Assembly: GCA_007748055.1 (NCBI GenBank)
Contig: CP036279.1
Coordinates: 1,736,001-1,800,000, forward strand
DNA: 64,000 bases
DNA from: Kolteria novifilia
Lineage (GTDB): Bacteria; Planctomycetota; Planctomycetia; Kolteriales; Kolteriaceae
Direction of reading: 5' to 3'
How positions within the stretch are numbered: position 1 is the first letter of the stretch; every line of letters begins with the position of its first letter. Below, one piece after another: positions 46,518-55,873 of the stretch. The position numbers and the translations under genes are program-made. The notes under the pieces are model-generated. The model was not told where the DNA came from. It was given only the letters and a program-made list of their open reading frames with translations, and searched no databases.

Positions 46518-47021
46518 ATGAGAACCTGCGTGTTCGTGGACGGGGCCAACTTCTTCTACATGCAGAAGGACCGGCTTCACTGGTGGATCGATCCCAAGAA
46601 GTTGCTGGAATGGGTTAGGACACGAGGGGATGTCGTTGACGCCTATTATTACATCGGGGTCGACTACAACGCGGATCCTCAGCAAGAGGGGTTTCTCAAA
46701 GCTCTTAGTTACATGGGATACACGGTCGTCTCCAAAGAGCTGCGAACGATTCATCTCTCCGACGGCAGTGACCGCAAACGCGCCAATCTCGATGTCGAGA
46801 TCGTCCTCGACATGTTCAACCAGATCGAGCACTACGACATGGCCGTCCTGGTCAGCGGCGACGCCGACTTCGAACGGCCGATGCGGACGTTGCACGCTCG
46901 CGGGAAACGGTTCTTGATCCTGTCGACACAGGGGTTCGTCGCCCGCGAACTTCGTTCGTTGGCGGGCATGCACTTCGTCGACTTTCAAGAGATTCGCGAC
47001 GATGTCGAGAAGATGCAGTAG
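46518..47021 (+). CDS. NYN-domain (LabA/DUF88-like) protein
   Basis: A 167-residue PIN-like NYN protein. VFVDGANFFYMQ holds the first catalytic-type Asp (residue 8). LDVEIVLDMFNQIEHYDMAV and LVSGDADFERPM supply the other acidic residues, and FVARELRSLAG ends the domain. The family comprises predicted RNA nucleases and regulators. The ATG at 46518 follows AAGGA. It lies 278 bases after tRNA-Glu, convergent with the hydrolase at 47045. The target RNA is unknown. Confidence 0.9.
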   Translation: MRTCVFVDGANFFYMQKDRLHWWIDPKKLLEWVRTRGDVVDAYYYIGVDYNADPQQEGFLKALSYMGYTVVSKELRTIHLSDGSDRKRANLDVEIVLDMFNQIEHYDMAVLVSGDADFERPMRTLHARGKRFLILSTQGFVARELRSLAGMHFVDFQEIRDDVEKMQ

Positions 47022-47044
47022 GTCTCTCGTCGACGTTTCTCTAC

Positions 47045-48301
47045 TTAGCGGTCGGCTTGAACCCGCTGGCCGGCCAACCACGAGGAGAGGAGCGGGTAGA
47101 CCTCGCGGGACGACTGTAGACCCACGAGACTATCGCTGTGGCCGTACTCGGCGCCCATGCCACGGTGGCGTCCGAGAAAGACCAGCGTCTTGTCGTTCGA
47201 GCTGATGCGTTCGAGCAACTCACGCTGGGTCCGCGGCGGGGCGACCTGGTCGACACTCCCCGCCATCACCAACGTCGGGATTTGGATCTTGCTAAGTCCC
47301 GACGAGTAATCGACTTGCCGATTCTCGCTGGTGAGCTTCCCCTGGTCGGCGAAGAGGCGGTATTGCTTGATCAGGTTGATCGAAGGCATGTCGTAGGCGA
47401 CGCCGCCGGTCGAGAGAGCCTTCTGGATGATCGGATCGGTGTTGGCTTCGTTGAAGAAGATACTATTGACGCTGTCGAGGGCGTCCTGGGCATCGAGCTG
47501 ATTCCCGAAGAGTTGGCCCTGCCGGCGGGTGAAGAGCTCGATCAGGAACTCGATCATCAGTTGGCCATTGGGCATCGTCACTTGCGAACCGACCGTCGCC
47601 AAGCGGCCGACCGACCCGTTATTGCCGTACTTGCTCAGATAGGCCAGCATCACGTTGCCCCCCATCGAGTGGCCGACCCAAGCGACCTGCGGGGCGCCCG
47701 TTTTTTGTTTCACCAAGTCGATCAGGGCGGGGACGTCCTTGTCGACGTGATCGTCCATCGTCCAATTGGCGTACTTGAAGTCGAGGCTTCCGAAGCCCTG
47801 GGCGGGCACTTCGGCTCCGGTCGGGATAACGCGATCGAGCAGGGCGGTCGCTCCTCCGGCGGCGGTGGGAGCCCACTTGCTGCTTAAGCCGCTCCCGCGC
47901 AGATCGACGGCCCAAACGTCAAAGCCGGCTTGGGCGAGGTAGCGGGCGAGGCTCGCGTCCTCGCGCATGTCGAAAAAGCGGCCGTTGTAGCCGAAGCCGT
48001 GGCACAAAATGACCGGCATTCGCCCCGCGACGAGCTTGCCGGGCACCTGGTAGCGGGTCGCGACCAGCTTCCACCCATCGGAAGCGCGGGTCATGTGACG
48101 CTCGATCCGAATCTCGTTGGCGGCAACGTTCTGCGGCTGCGGATCGCCAGAACGCTGCGTCGCCTGCCGCGGCGCCACGAACCGATTGGTGGCCCCTCGG
48201 AAGAGCCCCCGCGCTCGATCGCGCCAGTCCTGTCCCAAACTCGGGAGACTCATCACCGCGACCAGCGACGCGGCCCCGATCCAGATCGTCCACGTTTTCA
48301 T
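47045..48301 (-). CDS. Exported alpha/beta hydrolase (lipase-like)
   Basis: A 418-residue protein with a signal peptide (about residues 1-23, ending LPSLGQ) and an alpha/beta-hydrolase fold. The oxyanion region is VILCHGFGYNGRFFD, the nucleophile elbow is WVGHSMGGNVML (Ser212), and the acid is near LVMAGSVDQVAP. The usual catalytic His is probably in YGHSDSLVG. The arrangement resembles the eukaryotic-type lysosomal acid lipase family. The substrate is probably an ester; location outside the cytoplasm is inferred from the signal. Confidence 0.85.
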   Translation of the reverse strand: MKTWTIWIGAASLVAVMSLPSLGQDWRDRARGLFRGATNRFVAPRQATQRSGDPQPQNVAANEIRIERHMTRASDGWKLVATRYQVPGKLVAGRMPVILCHGFGYNGRFFDMREDASLARYLAQAGFDVWAVDLRGSGLSSKWAPTAAGGATALLDRVIPTGAEVPAQGFGSLDFKYANWTMDDHVDKDVPALIDLVKQKTGAPQVAWVGHSMGGNVMLAYLSKYGNNGSVGRLATVGSQVTMPNGQLMIEFLIELFTRRQGQLFGNQLDAQDALDSVNSIFFNEANTDPIIQKALSTGGVAYDMPSINLIKQYRLFADQGKLTSENRQVDYSSGLSKIQIPTLVMAGSVDQVAPPRTQRELLERISSNDKTLVFLGRHRGMGAEYGHSDSLVGLQSSREVYPLLSSWLAGQRVQADR

Positions 48302-48511
48302 CGTCGTGCCCTCGATTTCGATAGTTTCCTGCCCAAGATTGCCTCCTCGCGGGCGCTCGCCTCATACGGGCTGACCGCGATCAGGTCAACGAAAAGAATC
48401 GCTCGAGTTGGCCGGCGGCGAACGTGCGGCTTGACCCGAACCGCCGCATGCCGAGAATAGAGGGATGGGCGTCACCACGTTCCTGGTCCTATGTCCACGT
48501 GTTGGGGAAGC

Positions 48512-49423
48512 ATGGCGGAAGCATCCACTGGTCAGGTCGAATTGCCACCTCGATCGACCCCATTGACGCCTCTGAACGACTTGCTCGAGCAATTCGACGA
48601 CCAGGCCGAGACCGGCGTCCTCGATGGACCGCGCTATCGCATCCATCACGCCTCGCTCGGCGAGGGCCCTCCCCTGGTCCTGGTGCCGGGCATGTGTTCG
48701 CCCAGCCGCATCTACGCGCCCCTGGCGTTGGCCCTGGCGAGTTCCTTTCGCGTTGTGCTCTACGAGTTGGCGGGAATGCGAACCGGCGACGGGGCGAATC
48801 TGTCGCGCTACCGCATTGAGGACTATCCGAGCGATTTGCTCGCGGTGGCCGACCACCTCGGTCACAAGCGATTCGGTCTTGTTGGGTCCTCGTTCGGCGT
48901 CTCGATCACGACCCAGACCCTGGTGCGAGCCCCGGAGCGAGCGACGCGGGCGATCTTTCTCGGCGGGTTCGCGCTGCGCCGTCTGGTTGCGTCGGAGCAA
49001 TTCCTGCTGAACGTACTCCAGCACTGGCCCGGACGGATGCGCCACATTCCGTTCATGAGCATGGTCACTCGCTATAACCACGGGCTGGAGATCGATCATT
49101 ACGCGCCCGAACGGACCGATTTTCTCGTTGCTCAGTTGGGGGAGGCTCCGGTGCGCGCCGCCGCCGCTCAAGCCCGTGCGATTCATCAAACCGATCTGCG
49201 CGAACTGCTGGCCGAGGTTCGTCAGCCGGTGCTTGTCGTTCACGGCAGCGACGACCGGCTCGTCGGGGCCCAGCAAGCCTCCGAGATCGCCAAACGCTTG
49301 ATGGACGTTCGGGTGATGCTCATTCCCCAATGCGGCCATTTTCCCCATCTGAGTCATCCCGATGTCTTGGCCAAGGCCGGGGAACGCTTCTTCGGCGCGA
49401 CCACTAACGAGGCCCCATCGTGA
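48512..49423 (+). CDS. Alpha/beta hydrolase, tandem copy 1
   Basis: A 303-residue cytosolic-type alpha/beta hydrolase. LVLVPGMCSPSRIYAP is the oxyanion region, GLVGSSFGVSITT the nucleophile elbow (Ser127), LVVHGSDDRLVG the acid, and QCGHFPHLSHP the catalytic His. The start at 48512 follows GGGGAA; an in-frame ATG at 48491 is possible. It is a tandem paralog of the gene at 49420, with the Ser at the same residue number. The overlap GTGA (49420-49423) couples the two. Substrate unknown. Confidence 0.85.
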   Translation: MAEASTGQVELPPRSTPLTPLNDLLEQFDDQAETGVLDGPRYRIHHASLGEGPPLVLVPGMCSPSRIYAPLALALASSFRVVLYELAGMRTGDGANLSRYRIEDYPSDLLAVADHLGHKRFGLVGSSFGVSITTQTLVRAPERATRAIFLGGFALRRLVASEQFLLNVLQHWPGRMRHIPFMSMVTRYNHGLEIDHYAPERTDFLVAQLGEAPVRAAAAQARAIHQTDLRELLAEVRQPVLVVHGSDDRLVGAQQASEIAKRLMDVRVMLIPQCGHFPHLSHPDVLAKAGERFFGATTNEAPS

Positions 49424-50328
49424 GCGAGACCGCGGTTTCGGCGGAGGGAGAAGACGAGGCAACATCCGCCTTGCTCTCCCTCGAACAGATGCTTGAGCGC
49501 TTCGACGTCGAGGCCTACCAGCACGTCTTCGACGGGCCCCGCTACAACATCCGCTACGCCACGATGGGCGCGGGGCCTCCCCTACTGATCGTGCCCGGCA
49601 TCTGTTCGAGCATCATGCTCTACTCGACCCTGATGGTGCAGCTCGCCCAGCGCTTCCAGGTGACCGTCTTCGACTACCCCGGCGTCAACAGCGATGACGG
49701 GGCCGATCTCGCGGCGTATTCGCTCAAGAACTACGTCGAGGACCTCCTGGCGCTCGGCGACCATCTGGGGCACGCCACGTTCCGACTTCTCGGCATCTCC
49801 TTCGGGACGACGGTTTGTGTCCGCGCGATGGCGCGGGCTCCCGACCGAATCACCGCCGCGGTCCTTGCCAGTGGGTTCGTCCATCGACCGCTCAAGGCCC
49901 GCGAGCGATTCGTTCGCTTTTTCGCCGGCCGCAGTCGGGGCAATCTTGGCAAATCACTGCTGATGAAGTTGATGGTGACTCGTTTTCACGGCAAGTCGCT
50001 GCTGGCGCGCGATCCGGGATTGGTCGACTTCCTGACGCAGCGCCGCGGGCTCATTCCGATTCGCACCGCCGCGGCTCAAAGTCGCGCGGTCGACGCGACC
50101 AACCTCTCGCCGATCCTCGGATCGGTGTCGCAACCGGTCCTCGTGGTCAGTGGCCAGGAGGACCCGCTCGTGCCGCCCGAGCAAGCCGACGAGCTTGTCG
50201 AAGGGCTTCCCAACACCCAGCGGTTGACCATTGCCGATTGCGGGCACCTACCTCACCTGAGTCATCCCGAACTGCTCGCGGAGGCCGCGATGCGATTCTT
50301 CATGGACGCGACACCCCAGGCGACGTGA
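49420..50328 (+). CDS. Alpha/beta hydrolase, tandem copy 2
   Basis: A 302-residue paralog of the preceding gene: LLIVPGICSSIMLYST, LLGISFGTTVCV (Ser127), LVVSGQEDPLVPP and DCGHLPHLSHP. GTG at 49420 overlaps the upstream TGA by four bases. The cap region is basic (ARERFVRFFAGRSRG). It might form a heterodimer with copy 1 or act on a related ester. No signal peptide. Confidence 0.85.
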   Translation: MSETAVSAEGEDEATSALLSLEQMLERFDVEAYQHVFDGPRYNIRYATMGAGPPLLIVPGICSSIMLYSTLMVQLAQRFQVTVFDYPGVNSDDGADLAAYSLKNYVEDLLALGDHLGHATFRLLGISFGTTVCVRAMARAPDRITAAVLASGFVHRPLKARERFVRFFAGRSRGNLGKSLLMKLMVTRFHGKSLLARDPGLVDFLTQRRGLIPIRTAAAQSRAVDATNLSPILGSVSQPVLVVSGQEDPLVPPEQADELVEGLPNTQRLTIADCGHLPHLSHPELLAEAAMRFFMDATPQAT

Positions 50329-50377
50329 TGCCAAGTCGTTGTTTGTCGATGGGCGATCGCGTTGGTGGCTTGCGTGG

Positions 50378-50779
50378 TCAGAAGAGGCGACCACCCGACA
50401 CGAGTTGCTTGGCTTTCTCGACGTAGCGACTTCCCCGTTCGAGACCCTCGGTGGCGTGCGCGAGTCCGGCGTCGCGTTGGCGTTGGTCGGTCGCTTGACG
50501 ATACTCGTCGAACGCGATGTCGGCCAGCAGCCATTCCTGGGCGGCTTGCTCCAGGAGGCGAACGACCCCTCGTTCGCTCGAACTGAGCCGCTGCTCCTCA
50601 AGAGTCGAGAGTGCCCGGTTGAAGAGGCTTCGCTGCTCGGTGAACGTCTCTGGAGTGGAGGTCTCGATGTCGTCGGCGGTCTTGAAGATCGGTTCGAACT
50701 TCGAGGCATTGACGCCGGAGCAGCCCAAGGGGCCGACAAGCAGGAGAATCAAGGGGAGGGGGCGGACCGCGTTCAACAT
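50378..50779 (-). CDS. Small lipoprotein, unknown function
   Basis: A 133-residue protein with a lipobox (VGPLGCSG, Cys20) and a charged helical body (FKTADDIETSTPETFTEQRS; EQAAQEWLLADIAFDEYRQA). Alpha-helical throughout, no catalytic residues apparent. It is convergent with the hydrolase pair. Confidence 0.65.
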   Translation of the reverse strand: MLNAVRPLPLILLLVGPLGCSGVNASKFEPIFKTADDIETSTPETFTEQRSLFNRALSTLEEQRLSSSERGVVRLLEQAAQEWLLADIAFDEYRQATDQRQRDAGLAHATEGLERGSRYVEKAKQLVSGGRLF

Positions 50780-50939
50780 CGTCTCTTAGATGGGTTCGGG
50801 TGCCGAAGGCTGTCGTCTGGTCGCCGCTCGCATGTTGACGTGTTCCGAGCGGCTTCCGGAGACCATTGTTGCCAAAACACCCGCTATCGATCCAGGCCGG
50901 GGCCGCGACAAAGGGCGCCCCCGGCGAGTCCTCGGAATG

Positions 50940-51749
50940 TTAGAACCGAAACCGCAGCGGTCCCAGACGACCTTCGAAGTTGGTGCTTCGGTTGCCGACC
51001 GGCGTCAGTACCGAACGGCCAGGACGCCTCGCCCGGTGATAAGAAGACCCCTCTGGCCGCGTGGGCGCCGGAGCCAGTTGCGGCGGCCGTGGCACGGGGG
51101 CCGAGGGCACCGGCTGGATGCTTGGGCCTTGCGGGATCACGGGCTCCTCGTGGAAGACCCGGGGCGGGGTCGCTCCTCGTCGTGCGGGGCCAGGATTGAC
51201 GTTGTAGCCGGGAACGTGGCCGCGAAAGAGCCCTGGGAGGTTGCCGTAGGGACGACCTCGGACCGGTTGGATGGCGCATCCCTTGCCTCGGTAGCGATCG
51301 AGATGACAGATCGCGTCCTCCAAGTCATCGATCGTGTCCTCGATGTCCTCGATGAGGCATGACGCTTGCTTGTAGACGGGGTAGGCACACGAACGCCGCG
51401 GAACCCGCAAGTCCTCGATCTCGTCCTCGGCACACGCCTGGGTCTGCTCGAGCGATCGGACGACTTCCTCCAGTTGGCACTGCGCGGATCCCGCCTGGAG
51501 CTGACCATTGAGCAGCAAGGCCTGCGACTGAAGGACGCCGGCATGCCGCAAGAGGTCGGGGCAGACCGGGACGTGCTTGGACATCTCTGCCACCGAGCAC
51601 TGGAACTGACCGGCCTGTTGGACGAGCAGCCCCGCCAGGGCGTAGGGGTTATCGTGGCCCGCGCGGGCTTGCGACGTGCCGAAGAGAAGGGTGCTTCCCG
51701 AGAGTGCCGCGAGCATCATCGCTCGCCTGATTCCTCCGATTGCCTGCAT
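50940..51749 (-). CDS. Exported Cys-rich hypothetical protein
   Basis: A 269-residue protein with a signal peptide (about residues 1-30, ending SQARAG). Cys-containing helical repeats follow (FQCSVAEMSKHVPVCPDLLR; QCQLEEVVRSLEQTQACAED; ASCLIEDIEDTIDDLEDAIC), then a Pro/Arg-rich C-terminus (IQPVPSAPVPRPPQLAPAP). GGAGGAAGACGC just before the ATG at 51749 fixes the start. It is probably periplasmic or surface-linked with disulfides. No known family. Confidence 0.7.
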   Translation of the reverse strand: MQAIGGIRRAMMLAALSGSTLLFGTSQARAGHDNPYALAGLLVQQAGQFQCSVAEMSKHVPVCPDLLRHAGVLQSQALLLNGQLQAGSAQCQLEEVVRSLEQTQACAEDEIEDLRVPRRSCAYPVYKQASCLIEDIEDTIDDLEDAICHLDRYRGKGCAIQPVRGRPYGNLPGLFRGHVPGYNVNPGPARRGATPPRVFHEEPVIPQGPSIQPVPSAPVPRPPQLAPAPTRPEGSSYHRARRPGRSVLTPVGNRSTNFEGRLGPLRFRF

Positions 51750-52504
51750 GCGTCTTCCTCCGCTGGCAAGGTCTTTGTTGTCGTCGCTAGGGGAGTAACG
51801 CAGGCGCTGTGCCAAGAGCCTCGAAGGGCCGAAAATCGTCGAAAAGGGCTCAAGGCGGGAGATTCGCCACCATTTTGATGACGTCCCCGACAGAAAACTG
51901 ACAAGCCCGTACTCGTCGGGTGGTTGTTGGAGAGGAGAGGGAGAAGGGGAAGCAAGAGGGGAGAAGAAGAGGAACTTACCACAGAGGCCGCGGAGGTCGC
52001 AGAGGGGGGAGGGCTCAGGATGGAGGGTGGTCCGGCGGCTCGCCATTTCGATGACTGTTGGAGAGGAGAGGGAGAAGGGGAAGCAAGAGGGGAGAAGAAG
52101 AGGAACTCACCACAGAGGCCGCGGAGGTCGCAGAGGGGGGGAGGGCTCAGGATGGAGGGTGGGCCAGAGGTCGACGATGTAGGTGAGCAGAAGACGAAAG
52201 CAGTAACCGGGATGGGGTTTGAATTGCTCAAGACCATTTGCTTCATCCCTCGTGCTCGTCCGACGATCCGCCGCTCGATGGCTGCTTTCTCTTTCCGCCG
52301 GTTTCCTCTGTGTTCTCCGTGGTTCCCTTGGTCCTTGCTCAATGCAAGGCGACGCCCGCTGGCGAGACAAGATCGGCTCGTCCCCATCGCGGCTCTTCGG
52401 GATCGCTCCCAACTCTCCTCTTTCCCCCTCTGCGCTCTCCGCGACCTCTGTGGTTCACAACCTCCCCTTCTTCCTCCAGGGGCCAGATGTTCCCGCGCTT
52501 CGAG
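51750..52504. repeat. Intergenic repeats: about 132-bp direct duplication and CCTCTGTGGTT elements
   Basis: Two near-identical units start with GTTGGAGAGGAGAGGGAGAA at 51925 and 52057 and contain CACAGAGGCCGCGGAGGTCG. Opposite-strand versions of the same CACAGAGG motif (CCTCTGTGTTCTCCGTGGTT near 52305, and GCGACCTCTGTGGTT near 52440) flank them, so this is an inverted-repeat cluster. Open frames crossing it translate the repeats and are not genes. Confidence 0.8.
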
Positions 52505-52984
52505 TTACTTCCCGATCAACGACCCAAGAAACTCATCGGTCGCTTTCTCGTTCTTGGCCCGAAATGCCTCGATCTTCTCGCGTTGCTCGGGCTTCAGGAT
52601 CGGGCGGACCTTCCGCGCAACTTGGGACCACTCCACCCCGGCGTCTCCCAGGGCCGTTCCCACGCGGTCGGCGGCCTTACGAATCGCCTGGTCGTCCGGC
52701 GCTTCGGCCAGGACGGCTTCACGCAGCTTGCGGGCTTCGACGATCAGCGTCTCCATCCGCCGCAACCGCGTCTGGCGATCGTCGTTCAGCACGTTGGCGA
52801 TCGCGCCACGCTGCTCGGGCGTGAGGTCGATTTCCGAACGCAGGAGCAGCGCCCGGCCGACCCGGCCCATGACGAACTCACGGACCTGCTGGGGGAAGAG
52901 TTGGCGATCAGGGGCCGCCGACACGACCGCACCGGCCAGGAGGACGGACGACAGACCCGCGAGGACCCAAGTACGAAGCATCAT
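52505..52984 (-). CDS. Spy/CpxP-like LTxxQ-type periplasmic protein
   Basis: A 159-residue exported protein with a signal peptide (about residues 1-23, ending VVSAAPD), then an all-helical body with the LTPEQRGAIANVL motif and a second, KPEQREKIEAFRAK. This two-motif helical arrangement is typical of Spy/CpxP/ZraP-type envelope proteins, which bind misfolded proteins or metals. The start is one of two adjacent ATGs (52984/52981) preceded by GGAG. A longer reading to 53344 runs into repeat DNA and is rejected. Confidence 0.75.
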   Translation of the reverse strand: MMLRTWVLAGLSSVLLAGAVVSAAPDRQLFPQQVREFVMGRVGRALLLRSEIDLTPEQRGAIANVLNDDRQTRLRRMETLIVEARKLREAVLAEAPDDQAIRKAADRVGTALGDAGVEWSQVARKVRPILKPEQREKIEAFRAKNEKATDEFLGSLIGK

Positions 52985-53205
52985 CGGTTCGATCTCCATA
53001 AGCGTTGGCGTCCGAGCAGGCGATCCCCCGCACCGACGCGGTGCCGAGGAGGTTGAACCTGAGGCAAGCATCCCTGGAACAACGAGCCAGAGGGTCGTGT
53101 TCGGGAAGTGCTGCGGACGCCGAAAGAAGTACGCCTCGTGGATGAATTGGCGCGAACGGACAAATGGGGGACACGAAAGTCCGCAAGAAGGCGATCGTCC
53201 GTGTT

Positions 53206-53410
53206 GGGTGGCCCCGATTGCTTGCCAATCGGGGTGGCGCAGCCACAAGAGCCCCAAGGGGGGCGAAGGCCCACGGCAAAAGGTGACGGGGCAACGTCTG
53301 CGGCGTCGCGTCAGAGGAAGAGGAAAGAAACCCCAGCCCCCCAACCCCCCGCCCCTAAAAGGGACCGGGGGGCTTTCTCCTCCATCGCTCCGCGATGGAG
53401 GCCAATGGAC
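53206..53410. repeat. Intergenic repeat pair, copy 1
   Basis: Contains GCCCCGATTGCTTGCCAATC (with its GGGG partner forming a hairpin), then a GGAAGAGGAAAGAAA-type purine tract, CCGCCCCTAAAAGGGACCGG and CCTCCATCGCTCCGCGATGG, a third hairpin. The same order recurs at 54284-54550, with the HYExAFE pair lying between the copies. The rest of 52985-53205 shows no gene. Confidence 0.8.
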
Positions 53411-53416
53411 TCGCTC

Positions 53417-53632
53417 CTACCGTGACCAACTCCGGCCGCTCGACCGAAGCACGCACCAAAGCGTGCCCCCCATCAGCACCCCGGCGATGATGTACGTCGT
53501 GATGTCCGAATAGCCCGAGGACGACGACTCCTCCTCCTGGGCAACCGCCGCCAGCGGCGCCATGAGCATCCAGACAACACCCATCAGGACAAAGCCCGCC
53601 ACCAAGCGACGGCGAATCACACGCATCAGCAT
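53417..53632 (-). CDS. Small membrane protein (71 aa)
   Basis: An N-terminal helix resembling a signal anchor (LVAGFVLMGVVWMLMAPLAA, about residues 9-28), a short acidic/Ser linker and a second helix (TTYIIAGVLMGGTLWCVLR). The start ATG at 53632 shares one base with the stop of the HYExAFE gene (TGATG), with an AAGGA site inside that gene. It is translated with it and may be its membrane partner. Not recognised. Confidence 0.6.
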   Translation of the reverse strand: MLMRVIRRRLVAGFVLMGVVWMLMAPLAAVAQEEESSSSGYSDITTYIIAGVLMGGTLWCVLRSSGRSWSR

Positions 53633-54204
53633 CAAACGGTTCCTTTGAAGGACACCTGGACCGAATCGTCGGCAAGGACCGCGTCACCACGTCGCGGTTC
53701 CGCCGGGTCGACCGTGAGCCAACAAGACAGCGGGCGGGCGCACTCGCGGAAGAGAGCCCGCGGGAGACTCAGCGTCCGCCAACGCGGCGAACGCCTCCGA
53801 GCATGACGACGGTAGTCGTCGACACCAATCCCGAGATAGCCGTAGCGACGCTCCGCGAACGATTGCCGATCGATGAAAGCCTCCCGTACCCCGGAGGAGA
53901 GCTCATAAGCGAAGACGAAGAGACCGGCCGCCCCAGGGCCAAAGAGCGACTGCCAACGATCGAGACTCTCGAGATCGTCCTGGGTGACCCAGTTCTCGAG
54001 GTAGGGACGCTTGGCCGTGGTCCGTCGACCCTTGACGTCGATCAGGAGCTGCCGATCGCCGGCCGGATACGCCACTAGATCAAAATTCTTGAGCGGCTCG
54101 TCGTCCCAAATCGCGCGCTTCGTCTCCTTGACCGGACAATAGGGGATGCCGTGTCGGCCAAGATAGGCGTGCAGAGCGCGTTCGTAGCGGTTGAGACTCG
54201 CCAT
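53632..54204 (-). CDS. HYExAFE-family protein (nuclease-fold-like)
   Basis: This 190-residue protein matches the planctomycete HYExAFE family in design. The N-terminal helix is RYERALHAYLGRHGIPYCPV and the lysine motif is KETKRAIW. The core FDLVAYPAGDRQLLIDVKGR carries the Asp and the D-V-K triad of PD-(D/E)xK nuclease folds. A divergent RYERALH replaces the usual HYExAFE start. The activity of the family is not established, and the fold is inferred. It is coupled to the downstream membrane-protein gene by a one-base overlap. Confidence 0.72.
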   Translation of the reverse strand: MASLNRYERALHAYLGRHGIPYCPVKETKRAIWDDEPLKNFDLVAYPAGDRQLLIDVKGRRTTAKRPYLENWVTQDDLESLDRWQSLFGPGAAGLFVFAYELSSGVREAFIDRQSFAERRYGYLGIGVDDYRRHARRRSPRWRTLSLPRALFRECARPLSCWLTVDPAEPRRGDAVLADDSVQVSFKGTV

Positions 54205-54283
54205 GGTAGAAATAGCTTAGCAGAAGAGGGGGCGGGGGAGAACCTCCCTCGTTGCTAGGGGAGAAAGGCGAAAAAACTCTCCT

Positions 54284-54550
54284 GGGTGGCCCCGATTGCT
54301 TGCCAATCGGGGTGGCGCAGCCACAAGAGCCCGAAGGTCGCATGGACGTCCATTGGGAGACGTGACTGGCTAACGCCTACGGCGTCGCTTCAGGAAGAGG
54401 AAAGAAATCCCAACCCCCCAAACCCCCCGCCCCTAAAAGGGACCGGGCGGCTGTCTCCTCCATCGCTCCGCGATGGAGGCCAATGGACTGACTTTGTCGC
54501 TCCGCGATGGAGGCCAATGGACTGACTTTGTCGCTCCGCGATGGAGGAAA
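54284..54550. repeat. Intergenic repeat pair, copy 2, with 34-bp tandem units
   Basis: A second copy of the element at 53206-53410, in the same orientation. At its right end the unit TCGCTCCGCGATGGAGGCCA plus ATGGACTGACTTTG is repeated with a 34-base period up to 54547. It abuts the hisS stop at 54563, so the hairpins may end hisS transcription. Confidence 0.8.
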
Positions 54551-54562
54551 GTCGACGTTCCC

Positions 54563-55873
54563 TCACAGCGCCGTCTTCGCGATCAACGCGAGCAACTCCT
54601 TGCCGTCGGTCCCGACGAGCCGCTCCTCTCCCGTCGCCAGCTCCTTCACCCGCACCTGCCCCGAGTCCCACTCGTCGCCGCCGACAAAAATGACCCAGCG
54701 AACGCCCGACTCCCCGGCACGCTTGAGCACTTTTCCCAACCCACCGGACTTCATCACGTAGTCCGCCATCATGCCGCCTGCCCGCAGCGACGCCACCAGC
54801 CGCATCGCGTCGGCGATCCGCTCGTCTGCAAGAGGGACGGCCTGGGCCACCACATTCGCCGGCGCGGTGCCCCAGAGACCCTTCTCGGTGAGGAGTTCGC
54901 CAAGGACGACATCACCCATGCCGAACCCGACCGCCGGCATCGGCTGACCACCCATCGTCTCCATCAACCGGTCGTAACGCCCGCCACCACAGATCGCCCG
55001 CAGCTCCGCGTTGCGGTCGAAAATCTCGAAGACCGGTCCGGTATAGTAGGCCAGTCCGCGGACGATCCCGATATCGAAGACGACGTAGTCCCCCTTGCCG
55101 AGCGCCTCGAGATAGCCGATGAGCCGCTGTAGTTTCTCGACTTCCGCCTCGAATCCGACGAGCCCCGCGCCACGCGCGGCCCGATCGAGTTCCTCGAGAG
55201 TCGAACACGACATCACCGCGAGCAGTTTCTCCAGCGTCGCTTTGTCGAGCCCGAGCTCCTCGTAGAGTTTCGTCAGTGTCTCGTCGGGGACCTTGCCCCG
55301 TTTGTCGGTGACGGCATAGACGGCGGCGTGGTGCTCCTCGGGAATGCCCAGGGCGCCGAGCAGCGCCGCGAGCAGATCGCGCGAGTTGAGCCTCAGGGCG
55401 ACATCGGCGGGACCGAGCCCAAACTCCTCCAAGCCGTCCAGCGCGACGCTCATCACCTCCGCGTCGGCGGTGACGTCCGCGACGCCGAGCAGGTCGATGT
55501 TCCACTGCCAGAATTCGCGTAGGCGTCCTCGCTGACCGCGCTCATAGCGGCACATCCGGGCGCTGCAGTACCATTTGATTGGACGGGGCAGGGCCGATTG
55601 GCGCTGCGTGATCAGCCGGGCCAGGGAGGGCGTCATCTCGGGACGAATCGCCAGCTCCCGGTCGCCGCGATCGGTCAGGGTGTAGAGCTGGGTGACGATC
55701 TCCTCGCCCGACTTGCGGGTGAAGAGATCGAGGTGCTCGACGATGGGGGCGTCCCAGGGCTCGAAGCCGGCCCGTTCGCTGACGGCTCTCCAGGCCGACT
55801 CGATCTCGAGCCGTTGCCGCATGAGCTCCGGATAGAAGTCCCGCATGTATTTGACGGGGGGGATCTTTTTCAC
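54563..55873 (-). CDS. hisS: Histidyl-tRNA synthetase
   Basis: A 436-residue class II synthetase charging tRNA-His. Motif 1 region is MRDFYPELMRQRLEIESAWR, motif 2 is ARMCRYERGQRGRLREFWQW, the histidine A motif is RGLAYYTGPVFEIFD, and motif 3 is near AVGFGMGDVVLGELL. The anticodon-binding domain is the C-terminal 100 residues (VVAQAVPLADERIADAMRLV). Length fits the long bacterial form. It is the last gene of the minus-strand run that includes the XPB genes, 172 bases after the 727-residue protein. Confidence 0.96.
   Translation of the reverse strand: MKKIPPVKYMRDFYPELMRQRLEIESAWRAVSERAGFEPWDAPIVEHLDLFTRKSGEEIVTQLYTLTDRGDRELAIRPEMTPSLARLITQRQSALPRPIKWYCSARMCRYERGQRGRLREFWQWNIDLLGVADVTADAEVMSVALDGLEEFGLGPADVALRLNSRDLLAALLGALGIPEEHHAAVYAVTDKRGKVPDETLTKLYEELGLDKATLEKLLAVMSCSTLEELDRAARGAGLVGFEAEVEKLQRLIGYLEALGKGDYVVFDIGIVRGLAYYTGPVFEIFDRNAELRAICGGGRYDRLMETMGGQPMPAVGFGMGDVVLGELLTEKGLWGTAPANVVAQAVPLADERIADAMRLVASLRAGGMMADYVMKSGGLGKVLKRAGESGVRWVIFVGGDEWDSGQVRVKELATGEERLVGTDGKELLALIAKTAL

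Noticed and set aside
51924-53513. Plus-strand 529-residue frame
   Set aside because: Spans the CACAGAGG repeats and is antisense to the CpxP-like gene; low complexity.
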